NCBI GenBank assembly: GCA_003132665.1
Contig: PKYN01000002.1
Location: 115,457 to 179,456 of the forward strand
Reading direction: 5' to 3'
From: Actinomycetota bacterium
GTDB taxonomy: Bacteria; Actinomycetota; Thermoleophilia; Gaiellales; Gaiellaceae
Length of the DNA: 64,000 nucleotides
In this document: piece after piece, positions 51,665 through 61,259 of the stretch
How positions within the stretch are numbered: position 1 is the stretch's first letter
How the letters are laid out: every line of letters begins with the position of its first letter
Notes under the pieces: model-generated
What the model was told of the DNA's origin: nothing
Seen by the model: the letters and a program-made list of their open reading frames with translations, nothing else
Databases searched by the model: none
Translations under genes and position numbers: made by a program

Positions 51665-52810
51665 TCAGCGACTCGCGTCGATGGGCTTGCCAGGCGTGGT
51701 ACCGAGGATCTCGTCATACACCTGTTCGAACTCGGTGACCATCCCGTCGAAACTGTACTCGTCGTGAACGCGCGCTCGAGCTCGCTCGCCCATTTTTCGC
51801 CTCAGTGCCGGGTCGTCGACCAACTTACCCAGAGCGGCGGCAAGGCCATGATCGTCGCCGATGTCGACCAGCATGCCGGCGTCGTCGTCGATGACCAGCG
51901 GCAGCGCGCCAACGCGAGTCGCGACGATCGGCACACCCGCGGCAAGGATCTCGAGCGCGGCCACGGGGAGCCCTTCCCAGTCAGAGCAGATAACACCCAC
52001 GTCGAAAGCGGCCGCGAGCCGTTTTGCATCGCGGCGCTCGCCCGCCCAGACGACGTACTCCTCCACTCCGAGCTCGGCGGCCAGGCGACGCAGCGCGTCC
52101 TCGCGCGGCCCGTCGCCGACGATGCAAAGCGTCAGCTCGCGGCCCTCGTTGCGCAGCTCGGCGAGGGCGCGCAGCAGCACCTCGTGCGCCTTCTCGGTAC
52201 GGAGCCTGGCGACGATTCCAACCACGAAGCCCTCCGGGGCCAGGCCGAGCTCCGAACGCGCTTCAGCGCGGGGTATCGCCGCATCCGGGCTAACCCCGTT
52301 CGCGATCACCCGCAGGAGCTCCGGCCGGACTCCCTCTTCCTCGAGCGACGTGGCAACTCGCTGCGACGGACAGATGATGCAGCGCGTGACCGGCGCGATC
52401 CAGTAGCGGTAGCCAAACGTTCGCTGTCGAGTTCGCACGCCGCTGAATGTCGGCTCCACCACGACCAGCGGGACACGACTGGTGCGCGCGAGCAGCGCCC
52501 CCCACATGTTGCTGCCGAGCTTGTGGGCGTGAATCAGATCGGACTCCCGCGCGACCTTGTGCGCGCGCCGAAGCTTCGACAGGGCGAAACCGCGCGAGCG
52601 ACCGAGGATCGTATAGCCGACGTCATGCTCCCGAAGTGTGGCCTCGAGCGGACCGCTGTGGCGCGTGACGAGCACGTGCGGCTCGAAGCGAGCCCGGTCG
52701 AGCGCGCAGGCGACCTCCACCGCGACCCGCTCGGCTCCGCCCGCCAACAGGCTGTCCACGATCATCGTGATCCGCTGTGTACGGCGCCTGGACGAAGATC
52801 GTGCGCTCAT
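51665..52810 (-). CDS. Glycosyltransferase family 4
   Basis: The product has about 381 residues from ATG 52810 (MSARSSSRRRTQRIT). It begins TMIVDSLLAGGAERVAVEVACAL and has VANGVSPDAA-like linker and VVGIVARLRTEKAHEVLLRALAEL. The donor site is CSDWEGLPVAALEILAAGVPIVATRVGALP, with E-x7-E. The stop is 3 bases from the suspected true start of the C5-epimerase gene. A repeat-unit glycosyltransferase. The track start at 52849 is possible but less likely. Confidence 0.9.
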   Translation of the reverse strand: MSARSSSRRRTQRITMIVDSLLAGGAERVAVEVACALDRARFEPHVLVTRHSGPLEATLREHDVGYTILGRSRGFALSKLRRAHKVARESDLIHAHKLGSNMWGALLARTSRVPLVVVEPTFSGVRTRQRTFGYRYWIAPVTRCIICPSQRVATSLEEEGVRPELLRVIANGVSPDAAIPRAEARSELGLAPEGFVVGIVARLRTEKAHEVLLRALAELRNEGRELTLCIVGDGPREDALRRLAAELGVEEYVVWAGERRDAKRLAAAFDVGVICSDWEGLPVAALEILAAGVPIVATRVGALPLVIDDDAGMLVDIGDDHGLAAALGKLVDDPALRRKMGERARARVHDEYSFDGMVTEFEQVYDEILGTTPGKPIDASR

Positions 52811-52988
52811 CTGTTTGTCGCTCTCAATGTCCCCATTTCCTCTGCACACAGATAGCAGTCTGACCGAAGGCGAGCTTAGGGAGGTTGCAGAACGGCGTCA
52901 ACCGTCGCTCGGGATCTCGTCGGAAGCGTCAGTCAGTCGCCATATCTGACGTCGTTGCCAGTTATTTTCTGGTTTTTCGTTCTTCGCG

Positions 52989-53834
52989 TTACTTTGTTCC
53001 GATTAATCGGATACCTAGCAATAACCTCAGCGGTCGACTTCTGGCAATAGCCTTCCTAAGAGCATAAGGGAGTACGCCTAATAATGCCTCGCATAGGACT
53101 GCTGGATATATAGGAACCCGTATATATACCCCCTTTGCTCCCAGGATCACCCTAACTCGCGTGAACCCGACTTTCCTAAATAGACCGCTCAATTCTCGAG
53201 TAGAGTACTCCCTGAGGTGGAAACCAGTCGCCACCTCGTCGTAGTCCCTTGAAATATCATAGGGACCTCCCAATCGATTTGGCGTAATGCAAATATACTT
53301 CGCGCCAGGTATCAGAACACTATAGATATTCTCCAGTTGTTCTCGTGCATCGTCGGGATGTAAGTGCTCCATCAACTGATTGCTGTACGCGACATCTACG
53401 CAATTGGGGGGCAGCGGTACGCTACTACCGTCAGAAAGAATGAGATGGAAGTTCGGTGGCTGCTTTGAGCTCTTCGTAATCTCATCAGAGACATCGACCG
53501 CATAGACCTGCTTCACGCGCTTGGCTACTTCGAAAGACAATGCGCAGTCACCAGGTCCGGCCTCTAGAAACGTTATGTCTTCGCTTAAGAACGGCTTGAG
53601 AAGCTTCATCTGCGAGGAAACAGCCGCTTTTATCTCTTGGGGAGATGATTTTCGGGTCAGTTGTGGATGAAGCGGAACTCGCCTATAGAGTTCGTCATAG
53701 AGCGTGGAATACAGCAAGCGTCTCTCTTCGCGAGAAGCATTACGCAATCTGCCTGCCAGCTCCCTTTCGATTAAATAGTGCTCTCTGAGTTGCTCCGTCG
53801 TTCTCTGACCACTCTTCGCCGGCTGTAGCGCCAT
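52989..53834 (-). CDS. SAM-dependent methyltransferase, AT-rich insert in the glycan locus
   Basis: The 281-residue protein has a class I methyltransferase core: FLEAGPGDCALSFEVAKRV (motif I), VYAVDVSDE (motif II acid) and DGSSVPLPPNCVDVAYSNQLMEHL (motif for methyltransf_11). The gene and its flank (about 52860-53840) are visibly AT-richer than neighbouring genes, with codons such as ATA and TTA. That suggests recent transfer. It may O-methylate a sugar of the exopolysaccharide. Confidence 0.83.
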   Translation of the reverse strand: MALQPAKSGQRTTEQLREHYLIERELAGRLRNASREERRLLYSTLYDELYRRVPLHPQLTRKSSPQEIKAAVSSQMKLLKPFLSEDITFLEAGPGDCALSFEVAKRVKQVYAVDVSDEITKSSKQPPNFHLILSDGSSVPLPPNCVDVAYSNQLMEHLHPDDAREQLENIYSVLIPGAKYICITPNRLGGPYDISRDYDEVATGFHLREYSTRELSGLFRKVGFTRVRVILGAKGVYIRVPIYPAVLCEALLGVLPYALRKAIARSRPLRLLLGIRLIGTK

Positions 53835-54152
53835 AGTCGATTGCCACCCGATTCATGTGCTTGGGATATTTCTGAGTCCGCCGCGGCGTTCCGAGCGCTT
53901 CGACAGGGAGTCGGCTCGTGGCCTTTGCACACAACCCGAACGCCCCTCACGAAATCGAATAGTGGCCTCGTGTGAGGGTCGTCGGGCAGCGGAAGCCTCG
54001 CGACCTTTCGATTGTCGCTAGCGCGCGGCTGGTCTATTCGCGACTCAATGCTCATCCTCCGCTCGGAGGATCTCACAGAATTCGTACGTCTGCCGAATAG
54101 TCCGAGCTCCGACCGCGCCGATACGCGCGTTCTCACTCGAAACCGCCGGTCG
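53835..54152. other. Intergenic stretch before the methyltransferase
   Basis: About 318 bases between the second beta-helix gene's stop and the methyltransferase start. No ORF is convincing. Composition rises gradually back to GC-rich. Confidence 0.35.
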
Positions 54153-55895
54153 CTACTTCCCGGTGTACGCCCCGACATCCGCGCCGCTGCGCGTAACGCC
54201 CTGGATGTCGTTCGGCGGCGTGTAATCGGGATCGCCCTTACCAGCAGCCGCGCTCCCGGCAGCTAGCCGGAAGTCGTGAGTCGCGGCGTTGGCGAAGAGC
54301 GGGTCTCCATGGATATTGTGAAGCCCGTTCGTGAAAAGAACGAAGCCGCTGTCTGTGCCAACGAAGCCACCAGCGGCGTTGTTCCAGCCGAGATTGTAGT
54401 CGACGAGGTTAGACGGCATGTCAACCGAGGCGGAACCCCCTGCGGCAAGCTGCAAGCAGTTCGCCACGATGTTGTTCTCGACAACTAGGTTCCGGGATGC
54501 GTAGTTGTCCGAGCCGTCATTCCAGATCTCGATCCCGTTCGCCGCGTACGGACTAGACGAGTAGGCGTGGTTGATCGTGTTGTTAACGACGATCGTCCCC
54601 CAGGCGGATTGTCCTAACTGAATGCCGCGACCGGTGGGCTGGTCGTAGATCAGGTTGTTGGCGATGACGCCGCCGATGGCACCGTGCTGCGTCCCGTCCG
54701 GCGTGTTTGGCGCCCCGCCCCAGTAGACGGCATGGTCGCCTTTGATCGCATAGGTCTCGTTGCCGGGGAACTTCCCGCCGTTGTCATGGAAGACGGAGTT
54801 CCACAACTGGATGTTCTGCGAGTAAGGCTGCGTCGAGCCATAGGCAATCCCGTCGACGAGAACGCCCTGAACGCCGTTCCCGTGAACATCGAGGCTCTCG
54901 AGCTCGACATCCGACGAGTTCTCGACCTTGACCCCGTTGCCGTTGGCGTTCGACACCGTGACACCGCTCAGGCGGACAGCCTTCACGTTGAAGATGAAGA
55001 TCGCCGGATAGCCGTAGGCGGACGACGACGAGTCACCGCTGAAGACGGGAGCCTCACTTGGATAGTTCCGAATCGTGACCGGATTCGACGAGCTGAACTG
55101 GCGGTCTCGAATCTCCTGCATGCCCTTGTACGTTCCGCCGCGCACGTAGATCATCGTGCCTGAGCTCGCGAGCGATAGCGCCCTGGCGATGCTGAGGCAG
55201 GGAAGGGAGATCGAGCACGAATTCGAGTCCGATCCGGTCGGCGCCACGTAGAGGGTTGACCCGGAGGACTGCGGCAGCCTGGTAGGCAGCTTGGAGCCGA
55301 GAGCCGGCGGCGGCGTGGTCGTCGGCGTTGTCGTGGTCGGCGTGGTGGTCGTCGGCGTGGTGGTCGTCGGCGTCGTTGTCGTCGGCGTCGTTGTCGTCAG
55401 CGTCGTTGTCGTCGGCGTGGTGGTCGTCGGCGTGGTGGTTGTCGGAGGCGGAGCAGCGATCTTGTTCGAGACGTTGACCGTGACGCTTGCACTCGCCGAA
55501 GTCGCGGCGACGTAGGCGACCGCCTTCAACGTGTGCGATCCGTTCGAGAGCTTGGTCGTGTCGAGCAGTCCCGTTCCGGCGTACACGTTCGCCGCGCTCG
55601 CCGCGCTCCACTTGACAGTGCCGTCAACGACGAAATCGACTCTCGTAGGCGTCGCGCCCGAGATGCTCGTCTGCCACTTGATCGTGCCCGTGACCATCTG
55701 CCTGTTCCTGGGAGAGGTGACAGAGATCGTGACCGGCTTCTTCCGGGACGAGATGGACGCCATCGCCGCTTGCCAGGCCGCCGTCCGCTTAGCGGCGGCG
55801 GTCGAGATACCGGGGATCGAGACGAGTAGAGACAGGGCGACAAGGGCGACGAGGATGTGCTTGATGCCGAAGCCTGCGGCGGGCCGGGTTCTCAT
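54153..55895 (-). CDS. Secreted right-handed beta-helix protein with Ig-like domain and Thr/Pro linker
   Basis: The product has about 580 residues from ATG 55895. A signal peptide (HILVALVALSLLVSIPGIS) comes first. An Ig-like domain follows (TPTRVDFVVDGTVKWSA, LSNGSHTLKAVAYV), then a PTTTT-repeat linker of about 45 residues. The right-handed beta-helix follows (GTMIYVRGGTYKG, GVIANNLIYDQPTGRGIQLGQ). The beta-helix resembles the protein at 48263 in detail (QLWNSVFHDNGGKF against QLWGNYFHDNGGAF), so they are paralogues. Thr-rich linkers suggest glycosylation or wall attachment. A polysaccharide-active role is likely but no catalytic residues can be fixed. Confidence 0.85.
   Translation of the reverse strand: MRTRPAAGFGIKHILVALVALSLLVSIPGISTAAAKRTAAWQAAMASISSRKKPVTISVTSPRNRQMVTGTIKWQTSISGATPTRVDFVVDGTVKWSAASAANVYAGTGLLDTTKLSNGSHTLKAVAYVAATSASASVTVNVSNKIAAPPPTTTTPTTTTPTTTTLTTTTPTTTTPTTTTPTTTTPTTTTPTTTPPPALGSKLPTRLPQSSGSTLYVAPTGSDSNSCSISLPCLSIARALSLASSGTMIYVRGGTYKGMQEIRDRQFSSSNPVTIRNYPSEAPVFSGDSSSSAYGYPAIFIFNVKAVRLSGVTVSNANGNGVKVENSSDVELESLDVHGNGVQGVLVDGIAYGSTQPYSQNIQLWNSVFHDNGGKFPGNETYAIKGDHAVYWGGAPNTPDGTQHGAIGGVIANNLIYDQPTGRGIQLGQSAWGTIVVNNTINHAYSSSPYAANGIEIWNDGSDNYASRNLVVENNIVANCLQLAAGGSASVDMPSNLVDYNLGWNNAAGGFVGTDSGFVLFTNGLHNIHGDPLFANAATHDFRLAAGSAAAGKGDPDYTPPNDIQGVTRSGADVGAYTGK
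55305..55452 (-). repeat. 15-bp tandem repeat coding for a PTTTT linker
   Basis: About eight or nine copies of a 15-bp unit (minus-strand sense ACGACGACGCCGACG type) encode repeating Pro-Thr-Thr-Thr-Thr, with one Leu variant. It may vary in length by slippage. Confidence 0.88.
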
Positions 55896-56055
55896 ACATT
55901 GCTGTATCGAACCCACATGCGGAGCCGCAGATACCTCGAAGGAGTAGCGTGTCGGGCCGCGGTTGGGTGACGCGCCCTACGCAGAAAGGGTGGGCCGGTG
56001 CGTAACTCTCCGCAACCGAAGGCCCCCTACCCGCCGAAGCCTTCCGAAAGGTGAC

Positions 56056-56832
56056 TCAACCCCGGCGCGCGAGCATCCGCGCGCGTTCCGCCAACGGCCA
56101 GATCGCCGAACGTCGAAGACGGCGAACCGTTGGCGAGACCTTCGCCCGGAAGGTGCGCATCGAGTCGTGGCGTTGGAACGAGACGCGCGGCCATTCGAGC
56201 AGTTGGGGCGCCGCCGGGAATCGCTGTGGAAGCGTGCAGGCCGCCGCGTAGCCGGCCCGGGCGGTGGCCGCCACCACTCGCTGGTCGTAGTCGCCGCTCG
56301 GATAGGCAAGCGTGCGACAGGGAACTCCAAGCTCCGCTTCGAGTCGCTGACGCGAAGCTTGCAACTCCCAATCGAGCGCGGTCTCGTCGAGCTGCGTCAG
56401 GAAGGGATGGCTCATCGCGTGCGAGCCGATCTCCCAGCCGGCGTCGCGGAGGCGGCGAAGCTCGGCCCACGACATGCTGAACAGCTCATGGTGGTGCTCG
56501 GTGCGGCGATAGGGCTCGAGCACGGGTCCCACGACCGGCTCATCTTGCGCGTCGACAGAGACCGGCCATGCGAAGACCGTGGCCGGCACTTCGAGCTTCG
56601 AAAGCACCGGGAATCCGTGCTCCAGCACCGAGCGAAAGCCGTCGTCGAAAGTGACGGCGAAGATCTTGCCTTCGCGCCGTGAGACCACCGCGTCGTAGAA
56701 CGTGGCCGGCCGATAGCCGCGAGAGAGCAGGAACGAAACGTGCTCGCCGAGTCGCTCCGGCCTGATGGCAAGCCCGATCGGCCAGCTCGGGCTGACCGCG
56801 TGGTAACAGAGAACAATGGTGTCGTCGCGCAC
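56056..56832 (-). CDS. Polysaccharide deacetylase (NodB-like)
   Basis: The product has about 258 residues from GTG 56832. Key NodB motifs are VLCYHAVSPSWP, FAVTFDDGFRSVLEHGFPVL (motif 1, TFDDG), SHAMSHPFLTQLDE (motif 2, H-x3-H) and LAYPSGDYDQRVVAAT (motif 3). It removes acetyl groups from amino sugars. No signal peptide is obvious, so it may act inside or by association. There is no normal start close to the end of the GT2 gene. A CTG at 56898 overlaps that stop as CTGA and would add 22 residues typical of the family; the track start at 57063 overlaps the GT2 gene too far. Confidence 0.85.
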   Translation of the reverse strand: MRDDTIVLCYHAVSPSWPIGLAIRPERLGEHVSFLLSRGYRPATFYDAVVSRREGKIFAVTFDDGFRSVLEHGFPVLSKLEVPATVFAWPVSVDAQDEPVVGPVLEPYRRTEHHHELFSMSWAELRRLRDAGWEIGSHAMSHPFLTQLDETALDWELQASRQRLEAELGVPCRTLAYPSGDYDQRVVAATARAGYAAACTLPQRFPAAPQLLEWPRVSFQRHDSMRTFRAKVSPTVRRLRRSAIWPLAERARMLARRG

Positions 56833-56894
56833 GATCAGATCACGCAGGATACGAGAAACACCGGCGAGTAATGCCTTCGCCCGTGGTTGTCGAC

Positions 56895-57839
56895 TCAGTC
56901 CCTCGGCGGCAGACAGGCAGTCAACGTCTGCTCGACGTCGGCCGGTAACACCCGAAGCCGTTGCCGCCGCGCGAGCAGACGACCCTTGAGGCGGCGGGCA
57001 AGACGGCGAAGCCGCTCGGCGCCGGAGGGACGATCGAGCAGCTCGACCTGCCGCTCCCACCACGTCGCGCGCGAGCTTGCTACCGCTCGCAGCTCGCCGG
57101 AAAGCTCGTGCTCATCGAGGATCAAGCGGTAGACCTTGCATATTCCCTCGTACAGCCGCCTGGGATCGCTGGTCAGCGAGCCCGGTCGCTCACGATGAAT
57201 CGCGAGCACCTCTCCGGCGAAAACGGCCGCCTGCCGAGCCTCGAGCAGTCGAACCCAGAGCTCGAAGTCTTCTCCGTGCCAGAGGCGTTCGTCGAAACCG
57301 GCGCACTTCACCAGCGCTTCGCGCCGCACGGTCACAGACGTGTATATGAAGTTGCTCCGTTCGAGCAGTAAAGCCAGGAACCGGTGCGGTTCCCTCGGCG
57401 GGCGGGATGGCGGTCGCCAATGAGCCATAGCGGTCGTGGTTCGAACGTGGGCTCCGTCGGAGCCGAGCACCCAGGCGTCCGTGTAGGCAAAAGCGGCGCT
57501 CCGCTCGCGATCGAGCACCTCGCCCATTCGCTCCAGGTAGCGCGGCAACCAGAGATCGTCGCCGTCGAGCATGCTGACGAGCTCTCCGCGGGCAAGTTCG
57601 ATCGCGGTGTTTCGCGCCGCCGCCGGTCCCTTGTTCGGTTGACTGACCAAACGGATTCGAGCGTCCGCCGCGGCGAAGTCCCGAACGATCGACGCCGTCT
57701 CGTCGCTAGAGCCGTCGTCGACGACGATCAGCTCGAAGTCGTCGCAGGTCTGAGCCAGAACGGACCTGATCGCATCGCCAATCGTCGATTCCGCGTCATG
57801 CGCCGGGACGACGACGCTGAAGCGCGGGTCTCGGCTCAT
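56895..57839 (-). CDS. Glycosyltransferase family 2
   Basis: The 314-residue GT-A protein opens FSVVVPAHDAESTIGDAIRSVLAQTCDDFELIVVDDGSSDETASIV, the classic GT2 start. It has GELVSMLDGDDLWLPRYLERM with the DxD-type acid motif. It overlaps the end of the O-antigen ligase gene as ATGA. Adds a sugar to the lipid-linked repeat unit; donor unknown. Confidence 0.92.
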   Translation of the reverse strand: MSRDPRFSVVVPAHDAESTIGDAIRSVLAQTCDDFELIVVDDGSSDETASIVRDFAAADARIRLVSQPNKGPAAARNTAIELARGELVSMLDGDDLWLPRYLERMGEVLDRERSAAFAYTDAWVLGSDGAHVRTTTAMAHWRPPSRPPREPHRFLALLLERSNFIYTSVTVRREALVKCAGFDERLWHGEDFELWVRLLEARQAAVFAGEVLAIHRERPGSLTSDPRRLYEGICKVYRLILDEHELSGELRAVASSRATWWERQVELLDRPSGAERLRRLARRLKGRLLARRQRLRVLPADVEQTLTACLPPRD

Positions 57840-59281
57840 GCTTCCTGCCCTTGCCCCGGCCAGAGATCCGGCTCAGACGGAGCCGGCTCGCCCGCCGCGA
57901 CGTCTTCCTCCCCACGATCGCTCAGCTCCTCTTCCGCCCGCTTGCTCCGCGTGCGCGCGATCGAACCGATGCCCGCGAGGATTCCGAGCACCAGCCAGAG
58001 CTGCTTTTGGTACTGGGCGGAGTCGAAGAAGTAGGCGGTCAGCAGAGCCGTCGCGGCGGCGATCATTCCTCTCGCCATCACCGTCGAGTCGGTCTCTCCG
58101 AGCCTGGCGAGAAGCTTCAGCCCGCGTATCGCGACGGCGTACGCCGCGGCGATCAATCCCAACAGCAGCCCGAATCCCACCAGGCCGAGCTCACTGAGCG
58201 TCTCGAGATACGTGTTGTGCGCGACGAGACGCTGAAGGGCGAAATTCACCTTGAGCAGGTTGATGTTCTCGGTCGTGTAGTTCGGCTCGACGACCGGGAA
58301 GTTGCCCATGCCGATACCGGCGACGGGATGTCCCGACGCCATCCTCAAGGCGATCCGCCATTCGTCGGCCCGGCCGGAGCTGCTCTGCTGGGAGTACGAA
58401 GTCACACGCGAGCGCACATTCTGCGGCGACAACACCGCGTAATACGTGACGCCCAGAGCAGCCACGATGAAGACCGTGGCAACCACCTTCGGCCGCAACG
58501 GACCGGCAACGACAATCGAGGCGACGAACCCGACGGCGAGCGCAACGATGCCGCCGCGCGACTGCGTGAGCACGAAGGCGACCGTGCTGGTCGCCAGGAC
58601 GCTCAGGATCAGCAGGCGCACACGCACGCTCCTGGTCGTGCCGAGCATGAAGGCGCCCATGACCATCGCCACGAGCAACTCGGCGGCGAGAAAGTTCGCG
58701 TTTATGACGCCGCCAGTGAGCCGCCCTCCTTCGGAGGCGGCGCCGGTAATCAGCGCATAAGAGGAAGTCGCAAGGGCCGCCAACAAATAGGCCCACAACA
58801 GCACACGGAGGTCACGCGGTGTGCTGAGCGCCGTGTAGACGACGAAGAGCGGCACCATCACCATCGCAAGGCGAATGGAACTGCTGACGGCCGTGCCCGG
58901 AGACGTAGCCCAGGCTGCCGAGATGAGCGCCCAGGCAAGAAGTGTCAGCGCGAAACTGGAGAGCAGAGGCTCGTCCCTCGGCAGGAAGGGCAATTCTCGA
59001 TGCTCGAGCATGGTTAGCAACCAGACGAATGCGATAAGAGCGCCGACCGGTTTCGCGAGACTCACTCCGGGCACTCCCGGCAGCTGCTCCGGGAAGGTCA
59101 GAATCGTGAAGATGACCAGGCCGGCGAGCAGGTTCCGGAAGATGATCAGCGCCAGCGCCAGCGCGGCCAGGCCGATGACAGCGATTTTGGGCGAGCGGAC
59201 AGCCTCGAGCGCGAGCGCCGACGCCGCGACGAAGGTCAGGATCGGTAGCGCGGAAGGACTGAGACGGGCGTAGGCGGGCAT
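57836..59281 (-). CDS. O-antigen ligase / Wzy-type polymerase membrane protein
   Basis: The 481-residue protein has about 12 hydrophobic segments and the large periplasmic loop of the O-antigen ligase family. The loop holds SGRADEWRIALRMASGHPVAGIGMGNFPVVEP and VAHNTYLETLSELGLVGFGLLLGLI, the Wzy_C pattern with H-N-T-x-L. It polymerises or ligates the repeat units after flipping. A cytoplasmic C-terminal tail of about 45 residues is charged. It is followed by the overlapping GT2 gene. Confidence 0.9.
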   Translation of the reverse strand: MPAYARLSPSALPILTFVAASALALEAVRSPKIAVIGLAALALALIIFRNLLAGLVIFTILTFPEQLPGVPGVSLAKPVGALIAFVWLLTMLEHRELPFLPRDEPLLSSFALTLLAWALISAAWATSPGTAVSSSIRLAMVMVPLFVVYTALSTPRDLRVLLWAYLLAALATSSYALITGAASEGGRLTGGVINANFLAAELLVAMVMGAFMLGTTRSVRVRLLILSVLATSTVAFVLTQSRGGIVALAVGFVASIVVAGPLRPKVVATVFIVAALGVTYYAVLSPQNVRSRVTSYSQQSSSGRADEWRIALRMASGHPVAGIGMGNFPVVEPNYTTENINLLKVNFALQRLVAHNTYLETLSELGLVGFGLLLGLIAAAYAVAIRGLKLLARLGETDSTVMARGMIAAATALLTAYFFDSAQYQKQLWLVLGILAGIGSIARTRSKRAEEELSDRGEEDVAAGEPAPSEPDLWPGQGQEA

Positions 59282-59299
59282 TGAGGACGGCCTCCGCGC

Positions 59300-60850
59300 T
59301 TACTCGCCGCCCGCGCTCCTCACCTGCGCCGACGTGTCTTTCGCGTAATCGTAATCGGTGTAGTTGGAGTAATGGTTGGTTCCGCGCGAGCGCCGGTGCA
59401 TGGTGAGGACGAATCCGAGCGGCGATGCGCCACGGCGCGCAAGAAGCTCGCGTAGTTGGGCAAGCTGGTCGCGACGGGTGTTCCCAAGCCGTACCGCAAT
59501 CAGCACGGCGTCCACGGCGCCTGCCATCGCCAGCGCCTCCGCAACCTCAGTCAGCGGCGGCGAGTCGACGACGACGACGTCGCAGTCTTTCTGAAGCACT
59601 TCCAGCATGTGTCTGAAGCGCTCGGTGTCGAGCTGGCTGAAGCGGTACATCTGTTCCCGGTTGGAGAGCAAGAGGCTGAGCCCGGGATGGTTCGGCGCCG
59701 GGACCAGCGCCGCCTTGCCCCGCTCTCCGGTCATCAGCAGTCGCAGAAGCCCGTCGCGATGCAGGCTCGTGTTGAAGATGCTCGCGATCATCGGTCTGTG
59801 GAAATCGCCGTCAACCAGAACGACGCGCAAATTCGCCGCCGCGAGCGTGATAGCGAGGTTCACCGCGGTCATCGTTTTGCCGTCGCTGGGAGTGGCGCTG
59901 GTGACGAGGACCGACCTCGGGTAGCTGCCATCGGAGCCGGCGTTCGCGAGCACCGCCCGAAGTGTTCGGTATCCCTTCCAGGCTTCGCCCGGCAGTACGG
60001 TCTTGCCGGTCAGGTAGCCACGCGCGACCCTGCCCGAGAGCAGAGGTATGCGAGCGAGGATCGGCAGCCGATGCCCAAGCCGCAGATCCTCTTCCTGGAG
60101 CATGCGCGGATTCAGCAGCTCGAGCGCGACGGCGGCGCCGGTGCCCAGAAGCAGAGATGCGAGAAACGCAAGCGTGATGCTCAAGAGCGGCCGCGGCCAA
60201 GAGGCAACGGTGGGAAGCGAAGCCGGTGCGAGCAGGCTCAGCGTCGGATCCGAGGAACCCAGGAAGACGTTCAGGTTGCCGAGGCTCTGAAGCAGGCTCG
60301 CATACTGGAAGTTGCCGGCCCGATCGGAGGCCGGCACGGCGGCAGCCTGGGCCTTTAGCTGCCGAATCCGTAGTCGTAGCTCTTTCTGGAACGTATCCGT
60401 GCGTATACGCAGGGCCGTTTGCGTGAACAGGTTCGCCGCCTCCGCCGCCCGATGCGGGTCGGACGAGCTTGCCGTGACGGTGATGATGTCGGCCTGCGAG
60501 ACCGGGCTCAGGGAGATCGAGACCGACGGACTCTTTTGGAGCTGAGCGTAGGTCGCGTCGTATATGTCGCGCGCACCTAATACCCGCGCCGCTGTCACTA
60601 TCGGCGATGAGGCATCTGTTGTCTGGCGGAAGAGACTGAAGCCCGAGAACGTGTCGTCGCCGGTGCTGAGAGGTGTAATGAGGAGGTCGGCGGAGGCGTC
60701 GTATCTCTTCGTCGCCAGGTACGAGTACGCCGAGGCCAGTCCGACCGCGACAACGACGAGCGTGAGAATCAGCAGCCAGTGCTGGCGGAACGCCTGCAGG
60801 TAGCGGATCGCACCTCGGCGGCTATCGAATGAGTGCAGCGGCTCGGTCAC
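59300..60850 (-). CDS. Wzc-like chain-length determinant and tyrosine autokinase (BY-kinase)
   Basis: The 516-residue protein has a Wzz-type membrane domain: AFRQHWLLILTLVVVAVGLASAYSYLA at the start and LLSITLAFLASLLLGTGAAVAL before the cytoplasmic kinase. The kinase has Walker A-like SATPSDGKTMTAVN, Walker A' VVLVDGDFHRP and Walker B VVVVDSPPL. A C-terminal Tyr cluster (NHYSNYTDYDYAK) follows. Walker A reads ATPSDGKT, as often in this family. Membrane domain and kinase are fused, as in Gram-negative Wzc. It controls polymer length and export. First gene of the minus-strand operon. Confidence 0.92.
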   Translation of the reverse strand: MTEPLHSFDSRRGAIRYLQAFRQHWLLILTLVVVAVGLASAYSYLATKRYDASADLLITPLSTGDDTFSGFSLFRQTTDASSPIVTAARVLGARDIYDATYAQLQKSPSVSISLSPVSQADIITVTASSSDPHRAAEAANLFTQTALRIRTDTFQKELRLRIRQLKAQAAAVPASDRAGNFQYASLLQSLGNLNVFLGSSDPTLSLLAPASLPTVASWPRPLLSITLAFLASLLLGTGAAVALELLNPRMLQEEDLRLGHRLPILARIPLLSGRVARGYLTGKTVLPGEAWKGYRTLRAVLANAGSDGSYPRSVLVTSATPSDGKTMTAVNLAITLAAANLRVVLVDGDFHRPMIASIFNTSLHRDGLLRLLMTGERGKAALVPAPNHPGLSLLLSNREQMYRFSQLDTERFRHMLEVLQKDCDVVVVDSPPLTEVAEALAMAGAVDAVLIAVRLGNTRRDQLAQLRELLARRGASPLGFVLTMHRRSRGTNHYSNYTDYDYAKDTSAQVRSAGGE

Positions 60851-61259
60851 GGATGCAGTAGAGGTCGTGCAGTCCCGGGGTGGAGTTCGTCAAAAACGTC
60901 AGGCGCAGCATACCTACGCTCAGGCGAGGTACCAGCCTGTTTGCCGCGCATCAGCCTATCGAGCCCGGCGCCGCCGGGCCCCTCTAGGCGGAACGTCCGC
61001 GCGCAGCCCGCACGATCGATACAGCCTATTCGCGAGAGCTCGAGGTCCGAAGTCGCCCGCCGTTTCAAGGCCGGAAGCCCGCGACTAGCGCTGAGTATGC
61101 GGGACGCCGCGACCCCGTTTGGCAGATGTCGGCGCTAGATTGTGAGCGTGTTGAAACGCCAAGAGCGTCGATCTTGGCTCGACGGCATTAGTAAATGCAG
61201 ATGACGACTCGCACTCGGCCCCCCACGAGCACTGCCCGGACTTACCGGACAACGAGCCT
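60851..61259. other. Divergent intergenic region upstream of wzc-like and PIG-L genes
   Basis: About 410 bases separate two divergent starts. No ORF with a ribosome site is visible, nor a strong hairpin. The promoters of both operons must be in here. Confidence 0.4.

Noticed and set aside
55305-55452. Possible CRISPR-like array
   Set aside because: 15-bp units without spacers that code for a Thr/Pro linker.
55291-55515. 74-residue ORF of Gly-Val-Val repeats
   Set aside because: It is the reverse reading of the PTTTT linker repeats.
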